Of a stretch of DNA of 64,000 nt, positions 9,347 to 17,724 are shown piece by piece; position 1 is the first letter of the stretch; the number at the start of each line of letters is the position of its first letter. The position numbers were made by a program, and so were the translations under genes. Origin of the DNA: Holophagales bacterium (GTDB taxonomy: Bacteria > Acidobacteriota > Thermoanaerobaculia > UBA5066); assembly GCA_016719485.1 (NCBI GenBank), contig JADJZB010000002.1, forward strand, positions 372,001 to 436,000. Direction: 5' to 3'. Under the pieces are notes generated by a model. That model ran no database searches and had not been told where the DNA came from. It saw nothing but the letters and a program-made list of their open reading frames with translations.

Positions 9347-12300
9347 TCAGTCGCCCGCCGCGGACCCTGCGTCGCTCCAGCCCGCCTCGGCCGGCGGCAC
9401 GCCGGAGAGGGCTGCGGCCAGCCGGCTCCCCCACGCCTCCACGTCCTGTGGCCGCTCGCCCGGCGCCTTTGCGAGCGCGGAGAGGACGAGCGCATCGACC
9501 TCGGGCGGGAGCCCGGCACGGAGCAGGGAGGGCGGCGTCGGCTCCTCCGTGAGGATCTCGTGGAAGATCCCGCCGACCCCTTCCGACTTCACGAGCCGGA
9601 GTCCGGTCAGCGCCTCCCAGACCACCGCCGCCAGGGCGTAGAGGTCGGTCGCCGCGGAGAGCTCCTCGTCCATCACCTGTTCGGGCGCCATGAAGGCGGG
9701 CGTGCCGACGACCATCCCGGTCCGCGTCAGCGCCCGGCCCGCCTCCGGGGCCCGCGCGAGACCGAAGTCCACGACCTTCACCCTGAGCCGGTCCCCGTCC
9801 CACGTCAGGACGAGATTCTCGGGCTTCACGTCGCGGTGGACGACTCCCGCCCGGTGGGCCGCCGCGAGCGCCGCCCCCGCCTGGCAGGCGACCTCGGCCA
9901 CCTGGGCCGGACGGCCCCGCCCGTCCTTCGCCAGGACGCTCCCCAGGTCGCGTCCCCGCAGGCGCTCCATGACGAGGAAGAGCGAGCCGTCGTCCAGCTC
10001 GCCGGCATCGAAGAGCGCCGTGACGCCGGGATGCGACAGCCGCGCGAGCGTGTTCGCCTCGCGGACGAACCGGAGGCGGATTCCCGGGTCGGCGTGCAGG
10101 TCCAGGCGGACGATCTTGATCGCCACCTCGCGCGGGAGGCGGAGGTCTTCCGCGAGGAAGACGGTTCCCATTCCCCCTTCTCCGAGGACGCAGAGAAGGC
10201 GATAGCGATCCCGGATGACGGCGGGCAGGAGCCGCGAAGCGTCGAGGGGCGTTCCGTCATCGGGACACCGCACGACCTCCGAGTAGACCCGCCGGCAGCG
10301 CGGGCAGACGGCCGCGGGAACGACACCGCGGCTCTTCATCGCCGCCCGCGCCGTTTCGCGCGCCGACTCGGCCTCGGCGAGCCGCCGCCGTACGGTCCGG
10401 ATCTCCAGGGCGCCGCCCAGCTGGTGGGCGAAACCGCCGAGGAGCCGCCGCCGGGACTCGTCCCACGTCGCCCCCGCGGGGACCGCGACGGCGCCCAGCA
10501 GCTCGCCGCTCGCGCCGCGCGCCGGGAACAGGGCGCCCTCGCCGGGCGACAGGAAGGCCCCCGGCGCGGCGGCCTCCGCGTCGGATCGCGTCGGCGCCGG
10601 AACGTCCTCGCCCGCCAGCCGCGTGGTGGTTCCCCTCTCGTCGAACGCGAAGACGCCGACCGAGGCAACTCCGAGCGCTCGCGCCAGCTCCGCGGCGACC
10701 GTCGAGGCCCACGAGGCCGGGTCGAGCTGCGCCTCCGGCCGGCTCTCGAGCAGCTGGGTGATTCGGGCCTGCGCCTCCTCCAGCCGCGCGTTCGTCTCGG
10801 TCAGCTCCCGCGTACGCTCCTCCACGCGCGACTCGAGCGCGGCGGCTCGCCGGCTGAGGCCCCTCGTTCGCAGGCGTACGACCGTCGCGACCGCCGCCAG
10901 GAGGAGGAGGAGCATCGCTCCCCTCGCCCACACCGTCCCCCACCACGGCGGCTCGACCGTGAAGTGGAAGCGGGCCGGCCGCGGACTTCGGAGGCCGGAC
11001 GAGGCGAGGGCCTGCGCCTCGAGCGTGTATCGGCCGGGGGCGAGCCCCGCGTAGCGCGCGCGCGGTTCGGGGTGGGGAGGCGAGAACGCGCTCTCGAGCG
11101 GAAGGAGGCGTTCCGAGAAGAGCGTCCTTTCCTCCGAGAAGTAGGACGGAGACCTGAGCGCGAACGTGATCGAAGCCGCGCCGGCGTCCACCGCGCGCCC
11201 GGGATGGACGGCCCGTCCGGAGGCGTCGACCACGCCTGCGATGGCGATGGCCGGGGGCGGCGCAATCCGTGGCGGCCGTCCCGCGTCGAGCAGCGAGAGG
11301 CCGCCGTCCATGCCGACGGCGAGACGGTCGCCCGGCAGTGGTGCCAGGCACGACTCGGCCGTCGTGCTCGCCCCGACGAGGCCCGTCCCCATGTCGAGCC
11401 GCTCCACGACGACGCCGTCCTTCACGCGGAAGAGGGAGTACGACGTCGCGACCCAGAGGTCTCCACCCGCTTCCGCGAGCGCCGCGATCCACGGATCGTC
11501 CAGGGCCCGATTGACGGCGTCGACGGGCCTCACCCGCCCTGCCTCGAGCCGGAAGAGACCCCGGTCCGTGCCGATGAGAAGGCCGCCGCGCGTCGGCAGG
11601 ACCACGCGGCTGTACCCGCTCGGAAGGCCCGCCTCCGATCCGATCCGCGTGAAGCGCGCGCCGTCCCAGCGGATGACGCCCCGTCCATCGGTCCCGATCC
11701 AGGCGGTCCCGTCGTCCTCGACGGCGATCGCGCGCGCCTCGCCGAAAGGCTCGCCCGCGATCTCCGTCGTCGGTATCGGATCGCGGGGCTTCTTCGTCCG
11801 CGCGTCCCACGAGAATCGGACGACGCCGTCCACCGTCGTGGCCCACACGGTGTCGCCCGCACCACGCGCCAGGTCGAAGACCCGGCCCGGGCCGGCCAGG
11901 GGAAGGTCCGGGAACCGCCGGACCCCCGCCGGCGACACGTGGATGAGACCTCGCGGCGTCCCGGCGAGGAAGGACTCGCCCTCCATCGGGAGAATCGTCC
12001 ATACCGCGGCTTCCGAGCCGCCGAGCGCGATCCGGCGGACCGTGTCGCCGCTGACGACGGAGACTCCTTCCGTGTGACCGACCCAGAGGCGTCCCCCCGG
12101 CGCCGGCGCCACCGTGAAGACCATTCCTCCGAGGTCGGGAAGCCGGGATGGGATGGACCTCAGGTCGAGATCGAAGATCTTCACGAGCCCGGCTTCCGTG
12201 GCGAGCCAGAGAATTCCGCTGCGGTCGACGATCGCCCCGGAGACGCTGGCGCTGGGAAGTCCCTGCTGCGTCCCGATCCACTCGGGGATCCGCCCCTCCC

Positions 12301-13168
12301 GAACGAGCAGGAGTCCCCGCGTCTCGGTCGGGATCGCCCAGCCGTCGACGAGCCTCACGAGGGCGTTCGGCTCCGCCTCCGGCGGAACCTCGGCGACGAC
12401 CTGAAACGGACCCGTACCACCGGCGAGGCGGGCGAGCCCGCGCCCGAAGAGGACGTAGAGGTCGTCTCGATCGAGGGCGAAGGCCACGGGACGGCCCATC
12501 CCTGGCGGGATCGGCAGCACGGCGGGGCTCGTCGCGGACCTCGAGAGGAGGGCGAGCCCTCCCTCGGACCCGGCCCAGCAGGTGTCGTCGGTGGCGGGAC
12601 CGAGCGCCAGGACGTTCGGGCCGAAACCCGGTGGGAAGGGCATCTCGTCGGCCCGGCCCTCCGCCACGCGGACGACCCGTTTCCCGTCGCCGAGCCAGAG
12701 CGCACCCGGCGACGCGGCCAGGAGCGTCGGCCGGAGGGACGCGATGCCCCGGATCGCCGGTGGGAGCGGGACCACCCGCGGCTCGCCGAGCGCTCCGGCA
12801 GCGGGTGCGATGCGCGCGAGCCCCTCCTGCGTGGCGGCCCACACGGTTCCGTCGGCGGCCGTGGCGAGGGCGCTCACGGAGTCGTGCGAGAGGCCGTCCC
12901 GCGAGGTCAGGCTCTCGAACTTCCGGCCGTCGTACCGCGAGACGCCGTACGAGGTGCCCACCCAGATCATCCCGTCGCGGTCCTGGGCGACGCAGAACAC
13001 CTGCGAGTACTTCAGCCCGTCCGCCACGCCGTAGATCCGGAGCGCAGGGCGTGCCGCCCCTGCGCCCGCCGCGCAGACGAGGGCGACCAGGAGCGCGAGG
13101 GCGCCGATTGGAGCGCCCCGCATCCGCGAGGGACGGGCCGATCCCTTCACCCGGACCTTCCGCGCCAT
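9347..13168 (-). CDS. beta-propeller sensor fused to Ser/Thr protein kinase
   Basis: 1273 residues. A signal peptide/anchor (about 18-38) is followed by repeated two-component-regulator propeller blades (IWVGTSYGVSRYDG, LWLATEAGLVKIFD, AWIGTDGRGVIRWDG), a Y_Y_Y-like beta domain near 640-720, a transmembrane helix (GAMLLLLLAAVATVVRL), a coiled coil and a GAF-like domain. A CPRC...CPDD zinc-ribbon-like motif then leads into a Hanks kinase from residue 988. Glycine loop GEGGMG, VAIK Lys1018, HRDVKPEN Asp1113 and DFG 1134-1136 are intact. Such propellers usually sit on histidine kinases, so this looks like a periplasmic sensor, perhaps of glycans, signalling directly by Ser/Thr phosphorylation. 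Confidence 0.88.
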   Translation of the reverse strand: MARKVRVKGSARPSRMRGAPIGALALLVALVCAAGAGAARPALRIYGVADGLKYSQVFCVAQDRDGMIWVGTSYGVSRYDGRKFESLTSRDGLSHDSVSALATAADGTVWAATQEGLARIAPAAGALGEPRVVPLPPAIRGIASLRPTLLAASPGALWLGDGKRVVRVAEGRADEMPFPPGFGPNVLALGPATDDTCWAGSEGGLALLSRSATSPAVLPIPPGMGRPVAFALDRDDLYVLFGRGLARLAGGTGPFQVVAEVPPEAEPNALVRLVDGWAIPTETRGLLLVREGRIPEWIGTQQGLPSASVSGAIVDRSGILWLATEAGLVKIFDLDLRSIPSRLPDLGGMVFTVAPAPGGRLWVGHTEGVSVVSGDTVRRIALGGSEAAVWTILPMEGESFLAGTPRGLIHVSPAGVRRFPDLPLAGPGRVFDLARGAGDTVWATTVDGVVRFSWDARTKKPRDPIPTTEIAGEPFGEARAIAVEDDGTAWIGTDGRGVIRWDGARFTRIGSEAGLPSGYSRVVLPTRGGLLIGTDRGLFRLEAGRVRPVDAVNRALDDPWIAALAEAGGDLWVATSYSLFRVKDGVVVERLDMGTGLVGASTTAESCLAPLPGDRLAVGMDGGLSLLDAGRPPRIAPPPAIAIAGVVDASGRAVHPGRAVDAGAASITFALRSPSYFSEERTLFSERLLPLESAFSPPHPEPRARYAGLAPGRYTLEAQALASSGLRSPRPARFHFTVEPPWWGTVWARGAMLLLLLAAVATVVRLRTRGLSRRAAALESRVEERTRELTETNARLEEAQARITQLLESRPEAQLDPASWASTVAAELARALGVASVGVFAFDERGTTTRLAGEDVPAPTRSDAEAAAPGAFLSPGEGALFPARGASGELLGAVAVPAGATWDESRRRLLGGFAHQLGGALEIRTVRRRLAEAESARETARAAMKSRGVVPAAVCPRCRRVYSEVVRCPDDGTPLDASRLLPAVIRDRYRLLCVLGEGGMGTVFLAEDLRLPREVAIKIVRLDLHADPGIRLRFVREANTLARLSHPGVTALFDAGELDDGSLFLVMERLRGRDLGSVLAKDGRGRPAQVAEVACQAGAALAAAHRAGVVHRDVKPENLVLTWDGDRLRVKVVDFGLARAPEAGRALTRTGMVVGTPAFMAPEQVMDEELSAATDLYALAAVVWEALTGLRLVKSEGVGGIFHEILTEEPTPPSLLRAGLPPEVDALVLSALAKAPGERPQDVEAWGSRLAAALSGVPPAEAGWSDAGSAAGD

Positions 13169-13265
13169 GCTAACCGGGTTCCGGAGAGAGACAGACCCTC
13201 CCGCACCGTGCTAGCGTCACCGGCTGCCCGCGGGCCGCCCGGCCCGCCGCCTGAAGGAGGCCTTC

Positions 13266-14288
13266 GTGCTGCGCACACCTGTCGTCTTCCTCACCGGAGC
13301 CAGCGGAGAGATCGGCCACACGCTCATCGAGCGGCTCTCCGAGGACGGGAGCCGGCCCGTCATCACGCTCGACCTCAAGCCCCTCGACCCCTCGATCGCG
13401 CCCCGCGTGACGAGGCAGTTCACGGGCTCGATCCTCGACCACCAGCTCCTCGAGCGGATCCTCTCCGAGTTCGAGGTCGACCAGATCTTCCACCTCGCGG
13501 CGCTCCTCTCCACGCGGAGCGAGTTCACGCCGGTCACGGCGCACCAGGTGAACGTCGAGGGGACGATGGCGATGCTCGAGTTCGCCCAGAGGCAGGGCGA
13601 ATCGCACGGCCGTCCCGTCGTCTTCATGTATCCCTCCTCCATCGCGGCCTACGGCATGCCGGGCCTCGAGGTGAAGGCGGGAGCCGGGAAGGTGAAGGAG
13701 GACGACTTCACGAACCCGACGACGATGTACGGCTGCAACAAGCTCTATTGCGAGCAGCTCGGCCGCTACTACGCCCGCCACTACAAGCAGCTCGCCCCCG
13801 AGACGCTCTCGGGCAAGGTCGACTTCCGGTCGATCCGCTTCCCCGGACTCATCTCGGCCTTCACCGTCCCTTCGGGCGGCACGTCCGACTTCGCCCCCGA
13901 GATGATCCACGCCGCCGCGTCCGGCAAGCCCTACGCCTGCTTCGTGAGGCCCGACGCCCGCATCCCCTTCATGGCGATGCCCGACGCCGTCGACGCATTC
14001 CTCCAGCTCGCCGCGGCGCCGCACGCGAAGCTGACGCGGACCGTCTACAACATCGGCGCCTTCGCCCCCTCGGCCGCGGAGGTCCAGGCGATCGTGGAAA
14101 AGGCCTTCCCGAACGCCGAGATCACGACGAAGGTCGACGCGAAGAGGCAGGGGATCATCGACTCGTGGCCCGCGGACGTCGACGACTCCGCGGCCCGCGA
14201 GGACTGGGGGCTCTCGCCCCGCTTCGACCTCGACCGCGCCTTCCAGGAATACCTGATCCCGAACATCCGAAAGCTCTACCAGCCCTGA
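13266..14288 (+). CDS. tdh: SDR-type L-threonine 3-dehydrogenase
   Basis: 340 residues of extended short-chain dehydrogenase. It has the Rossmann motif TGASGEIG (10-17), SS at 124-125, and catalytic Tyr155-x3-Lys159 in MYGCNKLYCE. The block FPGLISAFTVPSGGTSDFA plus ARIPFMAMPDAV is diagnostic of the SDR threonine dehydrogenases, which oxidise L-threonine to 2-amino-3-ketobutyrate with NAD+. The GTG start at 13266 follows a strong GAAGGAGG site. No 2-amino-3-ketobutyrate CoA ligase (kbl) is adjacent. A perfect 60-bp palindrome starts 13 bp after the stop and may end transcription. Confidence 0.88.
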   Translation: MLRTPVVFLTGASGEIGHTLIERLSEDGSRPVITLDLKPLDPSIAPRVTRQFTGSILDHQLLERILSEFEVDQIFHLAALLSTRSEFTPVTAHQVNVEGTMAMLEFAQRQGESHGRPVVFMYPSSIAAYGMPGLEVKAGAGKVKEDDFTNPTTMYGCNKLYCEQLGRYYARHYKQLAPETLSGKVDFRSIRFPGLISAFTVPSGGTSDFAPEMIHAAASGKPYACFVRPDARIPFMAMPDAVDAFLQLAAAPHAKLTRTVYNIGAFAPSAAEVQAIVEKAFPNAEITTKVDAKRQGIIDSWPADVDDSAAREDWGLSPRFDLDRAFQEYLIPNIRKLYQP

Positions 14289-14300
14289 CCGGGAACCGTG

Positions 14301-14360
14301 GGGGTCTGGTCTACGTTCTACACTCTGCGCGCGCAGAGTGTAGAACGTAGACCAGACCCC
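14301..14360. repeat. perfect 60-bp palindrome
   Basis: Two 30-bp arms (14301-14330 and 14331-14360) are exact reverse complements with no spacer. The arms begin GGGGTCTGGTCTACG and meet at TGCGC-GCGCA. It sits between tdh and the GntR gene. It could act as a terminator for tdh, and its form fits a REP/RAYT-type mobile palindrome. Confidence 0.85.
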
Positions 14361-14366
14361 ATTCCC

Positions 14367-14420
14367 TTGACACCCCGCTTCGGGCGCCCCACATTCCTGT
14401 TGTCCTAGTTCACTAGGACA
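14367..14420 (+). promoter_or_regulatory. promoter and operator of the GntR gene
   Basis: A consensus -35 TTGACA (14367-14372) is followed 17 bp on by a weak -10 (CACATT, 14390-14395). Just downstream is an inverted repeat TGTCCTAG-TTCA-CTAGGACA (14401-14420), the size and position expected for a YtrA-type autorepressor operator. The AGGA in its right arm also seems to be the ribosome site for the ATG at 14428. Confidence 0.65.
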
Positions 14421-14427
14421 CACGATC

Positions 14428-14826
14428 ATGAAGAGCGCGCCCGTCCCCTTCCGGCTCGACACCGCGTCCGGCGTCCCGTTCTACCGGCAGGTGATCGACC
14501 AGGTCCTCCTGGCCGTCGCCGACGGACGGCTCACCCCCGGGACTCAGCTCCCGACCGTCCGCCAGCTCGCGGTGGACCTCGCCGTCAACCTGAACACGGT
14601 GGCGAAGGCGTACCGGGAGATGGAGATCCGCGGGATCGTCGAGACGCAGCAGGGAACGGGGACGTTCGTCGCCGAGAGGGCCAGCCCCGGCGGCGCGGCG
14701 GAGCGGAAGCGGGCCCTCGGGAGGCTCGTCGACGAGCTTCTCGCCAAGGCCGGCTCCCAGGGATTCGACGTGGACGAGGTGGCCGACGCCGTCGCGGCTC
14801 GCACGGCCGGCCCGAGGAGGAGGTAG
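14428..14826 (+). CDS. YtrA-subfamily GntR regulator
   Basis: 132 residues: a GntR winged helix (residues 10-85) with PFYRQVIDQV, LPTVRQLAVDLAVNLNTVAKAY and GTGTFVA, then a short C-terminal dimerisation tail of the YtrA type rather than a ligand domain. YtrA regulators usually repress their own operon of membrane transporters. The operator-like repeat at 14401-14420 supports autoregulation. The slipin gene starts 3 bp after its stop, so it is probably the co-regulated target. No ABC transporter, the usual YtrA partner, is present. Confidence 0.85.
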   Translation: MKSAPVPFRLDTASGVPFYRQVIDQVLLAVADGRLTPGTQLPTVRQLAVDLAVNLNTVAKAYREMEIRGIVETQQGTGTFVAERASPGGAAERKRALGRLVDELLAKAGSQGFDVDEVADAVAARTAGPRRR

Positions 14827-14829
14827 GAA

Positions 14830-15819
14830 ATGTTCCCAGGCATCGCGGTGTCCATCGCGAAGAAGAAGGCTGCGGAGCAGGAAGACGAGGCCCGGAGCCC
14901 CCTCGACTCGAGGGCGGAGAGGAAGCAGAGGGTCCGGGACCGGGCGGCGAATTCCCGCCGCGTCGTCTCGGAGATCGGCCTCCTCGCGTTCTTCCTGGTG
15001 CTCGCCGCCAGCGGCCTCACCGCCGCGTTCAGCGGCTCTCCCGTGCCCGTCGCGACCGGCTTCCCTCTCGCCTTCTATCTCCTGTTCGCGTTGAAAGTCG
15101 CCAAGCAGTGGGAGCGGGCGGTCGTCCTGCGCTTCGGGAAGTTCCAGGGGCTGAAAGGGCCGGGCCTCTTCGTCCTCATTCCGGTCGTCGACGTCATCTC
15201 GCACCTCGTCGACCAGCGCGTCCGCGTCTCCGACGTCACCGCCGAGTCGGCCCTCACGCGCGACACCGTTCCCGTGAACGTCGACGCCATCGTCTTCTGG
15301 ACGGTCTGGGACGCGCAGAAGTCGATCCTCGAGGTCTCCGACTACGTCGACGCCGTCCTCTTCGGGGCCCAGACCGCCCTGCGCGAGTCGATCGGCAAGC
15401 ACATGCTCGCCGAGATGATCACCGAGCGCGACCAGCTCGGGAAGGAGCTGCAGAAGATCCTCGACGACAAGACGAACCCGTGGGGGATCACGGTCAATTC
15501 CGTCGAGATCCGCGACGTGAAGATCCCGCCCGAGCTCGAGGACGCGATGAGCCGCCAGGCCCAGGCCGAGCGGGAACGGCAGGCCCGGATCATCCTCGGT
15601 ACGGCCGAGACCGAGATCTCCGAGCGCTTCGTGAAGGCCGGCGACGCGTACGAGGGCAAGCCCCTCGCGCTCCACCTGCGCGCCATGAACATGCTCTACG
15701 AGGCGCTCAAGGAGAAGGGCTCCATGGTCATCGTCCCGTCGAGCGCCGTCGAGACGATGGGGCTCGGCGGACTCGCGGGGCTGACGGCCCTCGGCAAGGA
15801 CTCGCTCACGAAGAGCTGA
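14830..15819 (+). CDS. slipin (SPFH/band-7 membrane protein)
   Basis: 329 residues. A charged N-terminus is followed by two hydrophobic segments (about 50-65 and 75-88) and an SPFH domain with AVVLRFGKFQGLKGPGLFVLIP and RDTVPVNVDAIVFWTV, close to stomatin/slipin. Slipins form membrane microdomain scaffolds. It forms an operon with the GntR regulator. Usually slipins pair with an NfeD protein, and none is seen here. It converges, with a 27-bp gap, on an operon of three further SPFH proteins, making four SPFH domains in about 5 kb. Confidence 0.87.
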   Translation: MFPGIAVSIAKKKAAEQEDEARSPLDSRAERKQRVRDRAANSRRVVSEIGLLAFFLVLAASGLTAAFSGSPVPVATGFPLAFYLLFALKVAKQWERAVVLRFGKFQGLKGPGLFVLIPVVDVISHLVDQRVRVSDVTAESALTRDTVPVNVDAIVFWTVWDAQKSILEVSDYVDAVLFGAQTALRESIGKHMLAEMITERDQLGKELQKILDDKTNPWGITVNSVEIRDVKIPPELEDAMSRQAQAERERQARIILGTAETEISERFVKAGDAYEGKPLALHLRAMNMLYEALKEKGSMVIVPSSAVETMGLGGLAGLTALGKDSLTKS

Positions 15820-15846
15820 CGGGCTCCCCTCCCGCCCGCCCCGGCG

Positions 15847-16779
15847 TCAGCTCGGCGGGACGGACACGCCCCCGGCCGCTTCCGGTCTCACGAGGCGCAG
15901 GCGCGTCCCCTCGTCGACGACGTAGACCTTCATCCGCGGAAGGACCTCCTCGAGCGTCTCGAGGTAGAGCCGTGCCCTGAGCGGCCCCGGCGCGAGGCTC
16001 GCCTCCCGCCGGAGCGACTCGAAGCGGGCGGCGTCGCCGTGCGCTTCCTCCACCCGCCGCTGCCGCTGGCTCACCGCGGACGAGACGAGCGCGCCCGCCT
16101 CGCCCCGCGCCCGCGGGAGCGTGTCGTTGGCGTAGCTCTCGGCCTCGTTCACGTAGCGCTCCCGGTCGCTCTTGGCGTTCTGGACGTCCTGGAACGCCGC
16201 GAGGACGGCCGGGGGCGGATCGACCGACCGGATGGCGACGGAGACGATGCCGACGCCGCTCTGCCAGTCGTCGAGAAGCCCCTGCGTCCCGCGGCGGACC
16301 TCCTCGAGGAGAGTCAGCCGCCCGGCCGTCAGCGCCTCGTCGACCGGGAGCCTCCCCATCGCGTCCGTCACGACCGACTCCGTCGCCCGCCGCACCAGCT
16401 CGCGGGTGTCGCGGCCGTTCACGACCCACTCGACCGGTTTCGCGACGCGGTACTGGACGGCGAGCTGCACGGCGAGGATGTTCGTGTCGCCCGTGAGCCA
16501 CTGTCCCTCGTCGGCGGAGAGCGTGGCCTCGAGGCCCCCTTCGGCGGTCCGGAAGCCGATCGGGACGGTCTCCGTCTTCGTCACCTCGACCTTCACGACG
16601 CGGTCGATCCCGCGGGGCACCCAGTGGATTCCCGGAGTGAGCGGGATGGGGCGCGGGACCCCGAGCCGGAGGACGACCCCCTGCTGCGACGTGCGCACCG
16701 CGACGATCCCCGAAAGGAGCCAGACGGCCGCGAGAAGCCCCGCCGCCGAAAGGGCCGCTTTCCGCCCGGCAGGGCTCAA
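15847..16779 (-). CDS. hflK: HflK-like SPFH protein
   Basis: 310 residues with an N-terminal transmembrane helix (8-27) and an SPFH domain: SQQGVVLRLGVPRPIPLTPGIHW, QWLTGDTNILAVQLAVQYRV, and the coiled DVQNAKSDRERYVNEAESYAND typical of HflK. HflK/HflC complexes restrain the FtsH protease. It starts 4 bp inside the end of the HflC gene, so translation is coupled. It lacks the Gly-rich N-terminal tail of classical HflK. With the HflK domain of the upstream fusion protein, this operon encodes two HflK-like partners for one HflC. Confidence 0.82.
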   Translation of the reverse strand: MSPAGRKAALSAAGLLAAVWLLSGIVAVRTSQQGVVLRLGVPRPIPLTPGIHWVPRGIDRVVKVEVTKTETVPIGFRTAEGGLEATLSADEGQWLTGDTNILAVQLAVQYRVAKPVEWVVNGRDTRELVRRATESVVTDAMGRLPVDEALTAGRLTLLEEVRRGTQGLLDDWQSGVGIVSVAIRSVDPPPAVLAAFQDVQNAKSDRERYVNEAESYANDTLPRARGEAGALVSSAVSQRQRRVEEAHGDAARFESLRREASLAPGPLRARLYLETLEEVLPRMKVYVVDEGTRLRLVRPEAAGGVSVPPS

Positions 16780-17714
16780 TTCGGTCCCTTCCTCGAAGGC
16801 GTCGCGGGCGCGGCGCCGTCCGTCAGGAGGCGGAGGACGTCCGAGTCCCCGGGCAGGACGAGCGTCGTCTTCTCGTCGAGGATCTTCTCGTAGGCCTGGA
16901 GGGTCCTGAGGAACTTGTAGAGGTCGGGGTCCTGGTTCGTCGCCTTCGCGTAGATCCGCGCGGCCTCGGCCTCCCCCGCTCCCTTCTCTTCCTGGGCCTT
17001 GCGGTACGCCTCGGAGAGGAGGCGCGTCTTCTCCTTGTCGGCTTCGGCGCGGATCTTCAGCGCCGCCTCCTCGCCTTCCGACCGGAAGCGCCGCGCGATC
17101 CGCTCCCGCTCCGAGCGCATCCGGCCGAAGACCGAGAGGAGGTTCTGCTCGGGGAAGGCGATCCTCTTGAGCCTCACGTCGACGACCTTCACGCCGTAGT
17201 CGGCCGCGGCCCGGGCGCGGACCCGGTCGCCGATCCCGGCCACCACCCCCGCCAGGTCCGCCTCCCCCGCCGTCGCGGAGACGAGACGCGTGAACGGGAC
17301 GGAGCCGAGCGCGGCGCCCGTCTCCGAAGCGACGAGGTCGGCGAGCCGCGCCTCCGCACTCTCGCGGGTCACGAGCGTCTGGAGGAAACGCAGGGGCTTC
17401 TCGATCCGCCAGAGGACGAACGGAGTGACGACGATGTTCTTCTTGTCGTTCGTGAGGAACTCACCCGAGGGCGGGTCGAAGTAGAGGAGACGGGCGTCGA
17501 GGCGCACCACGGCGTCGACGAGCGGCACGCGGGCGTGGAGCCCCGGCGTCGTGACGACGGAGACGGGGCGTCCGAACCGCGTTCTCACGGCGAACTCCGT
17601 CGCCTCGACGACGTACGGCACGCGGGCGAGCAGCAGGAGGACGGCGATGCCCACGGCCCACGGTGCGAGCCGGCGGAGGAGCGGGGATCTCGGTGTCTCG
17701 GGCACTTCTTCCAT
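16776..17714 (-). CDS. hflC: HflC-like SPFH protein
   Basis: 312 residues: transmembrane helix at 15-32, then an SPFH domain with EFAVRTRFGRPVSVVTTPGLHA and the HflC signature VKVVDVRLKRIAFPEQNLLSVF...MRSERERIARRFRSEGEE. The coiled-coil tail IYAKATNQDPDLYKFLRTLQAYEKIL matches HflC. It should co-assemble with HflK in the inner membrane around FtsH or another client. It lies 10 bp after the permease-HflK fusion and overlaps the next gene by 4 bp. Confidence 0.87.
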   Translation of the reverse strand: MEEVPETPRSPLLRRLAPWAVGIAVLLLLARVPYVVEATEFAVRTRFGRPVSVVTTPGLHARVPLVDAVVRLDARLLYFDPPSGEFLTNDKKNIVVTPFVLWRIEKPLRFLQTLVTRESAEARLADLVASETGAALGSVPFTRLVSATAGEADLAGVVAGIGDRVRARAAADYGVKVVDVRLKRIAFPEQNLLSVFGRMRSERERIARRFRSEGEEAALKIRAEADKEKTRLLSEAYRKAQEEKGAGEAEAARIYAKATNQDPDLYKFLRTLQAYEKILDEKTTLVLPGDSDVLRLLTDGAAPATPSRKGPN

Positions 17715-17724
17715 GTCGTTCTCG

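Noticed and set aside
11341..11356. GTGCCAGGCAC motif inside the sensor-kinase gene
   Set aside because: It matches the core of the 89-149 repeats but lacks the AATCGTGTATTAC part and keeps the reading frame; probably chance.
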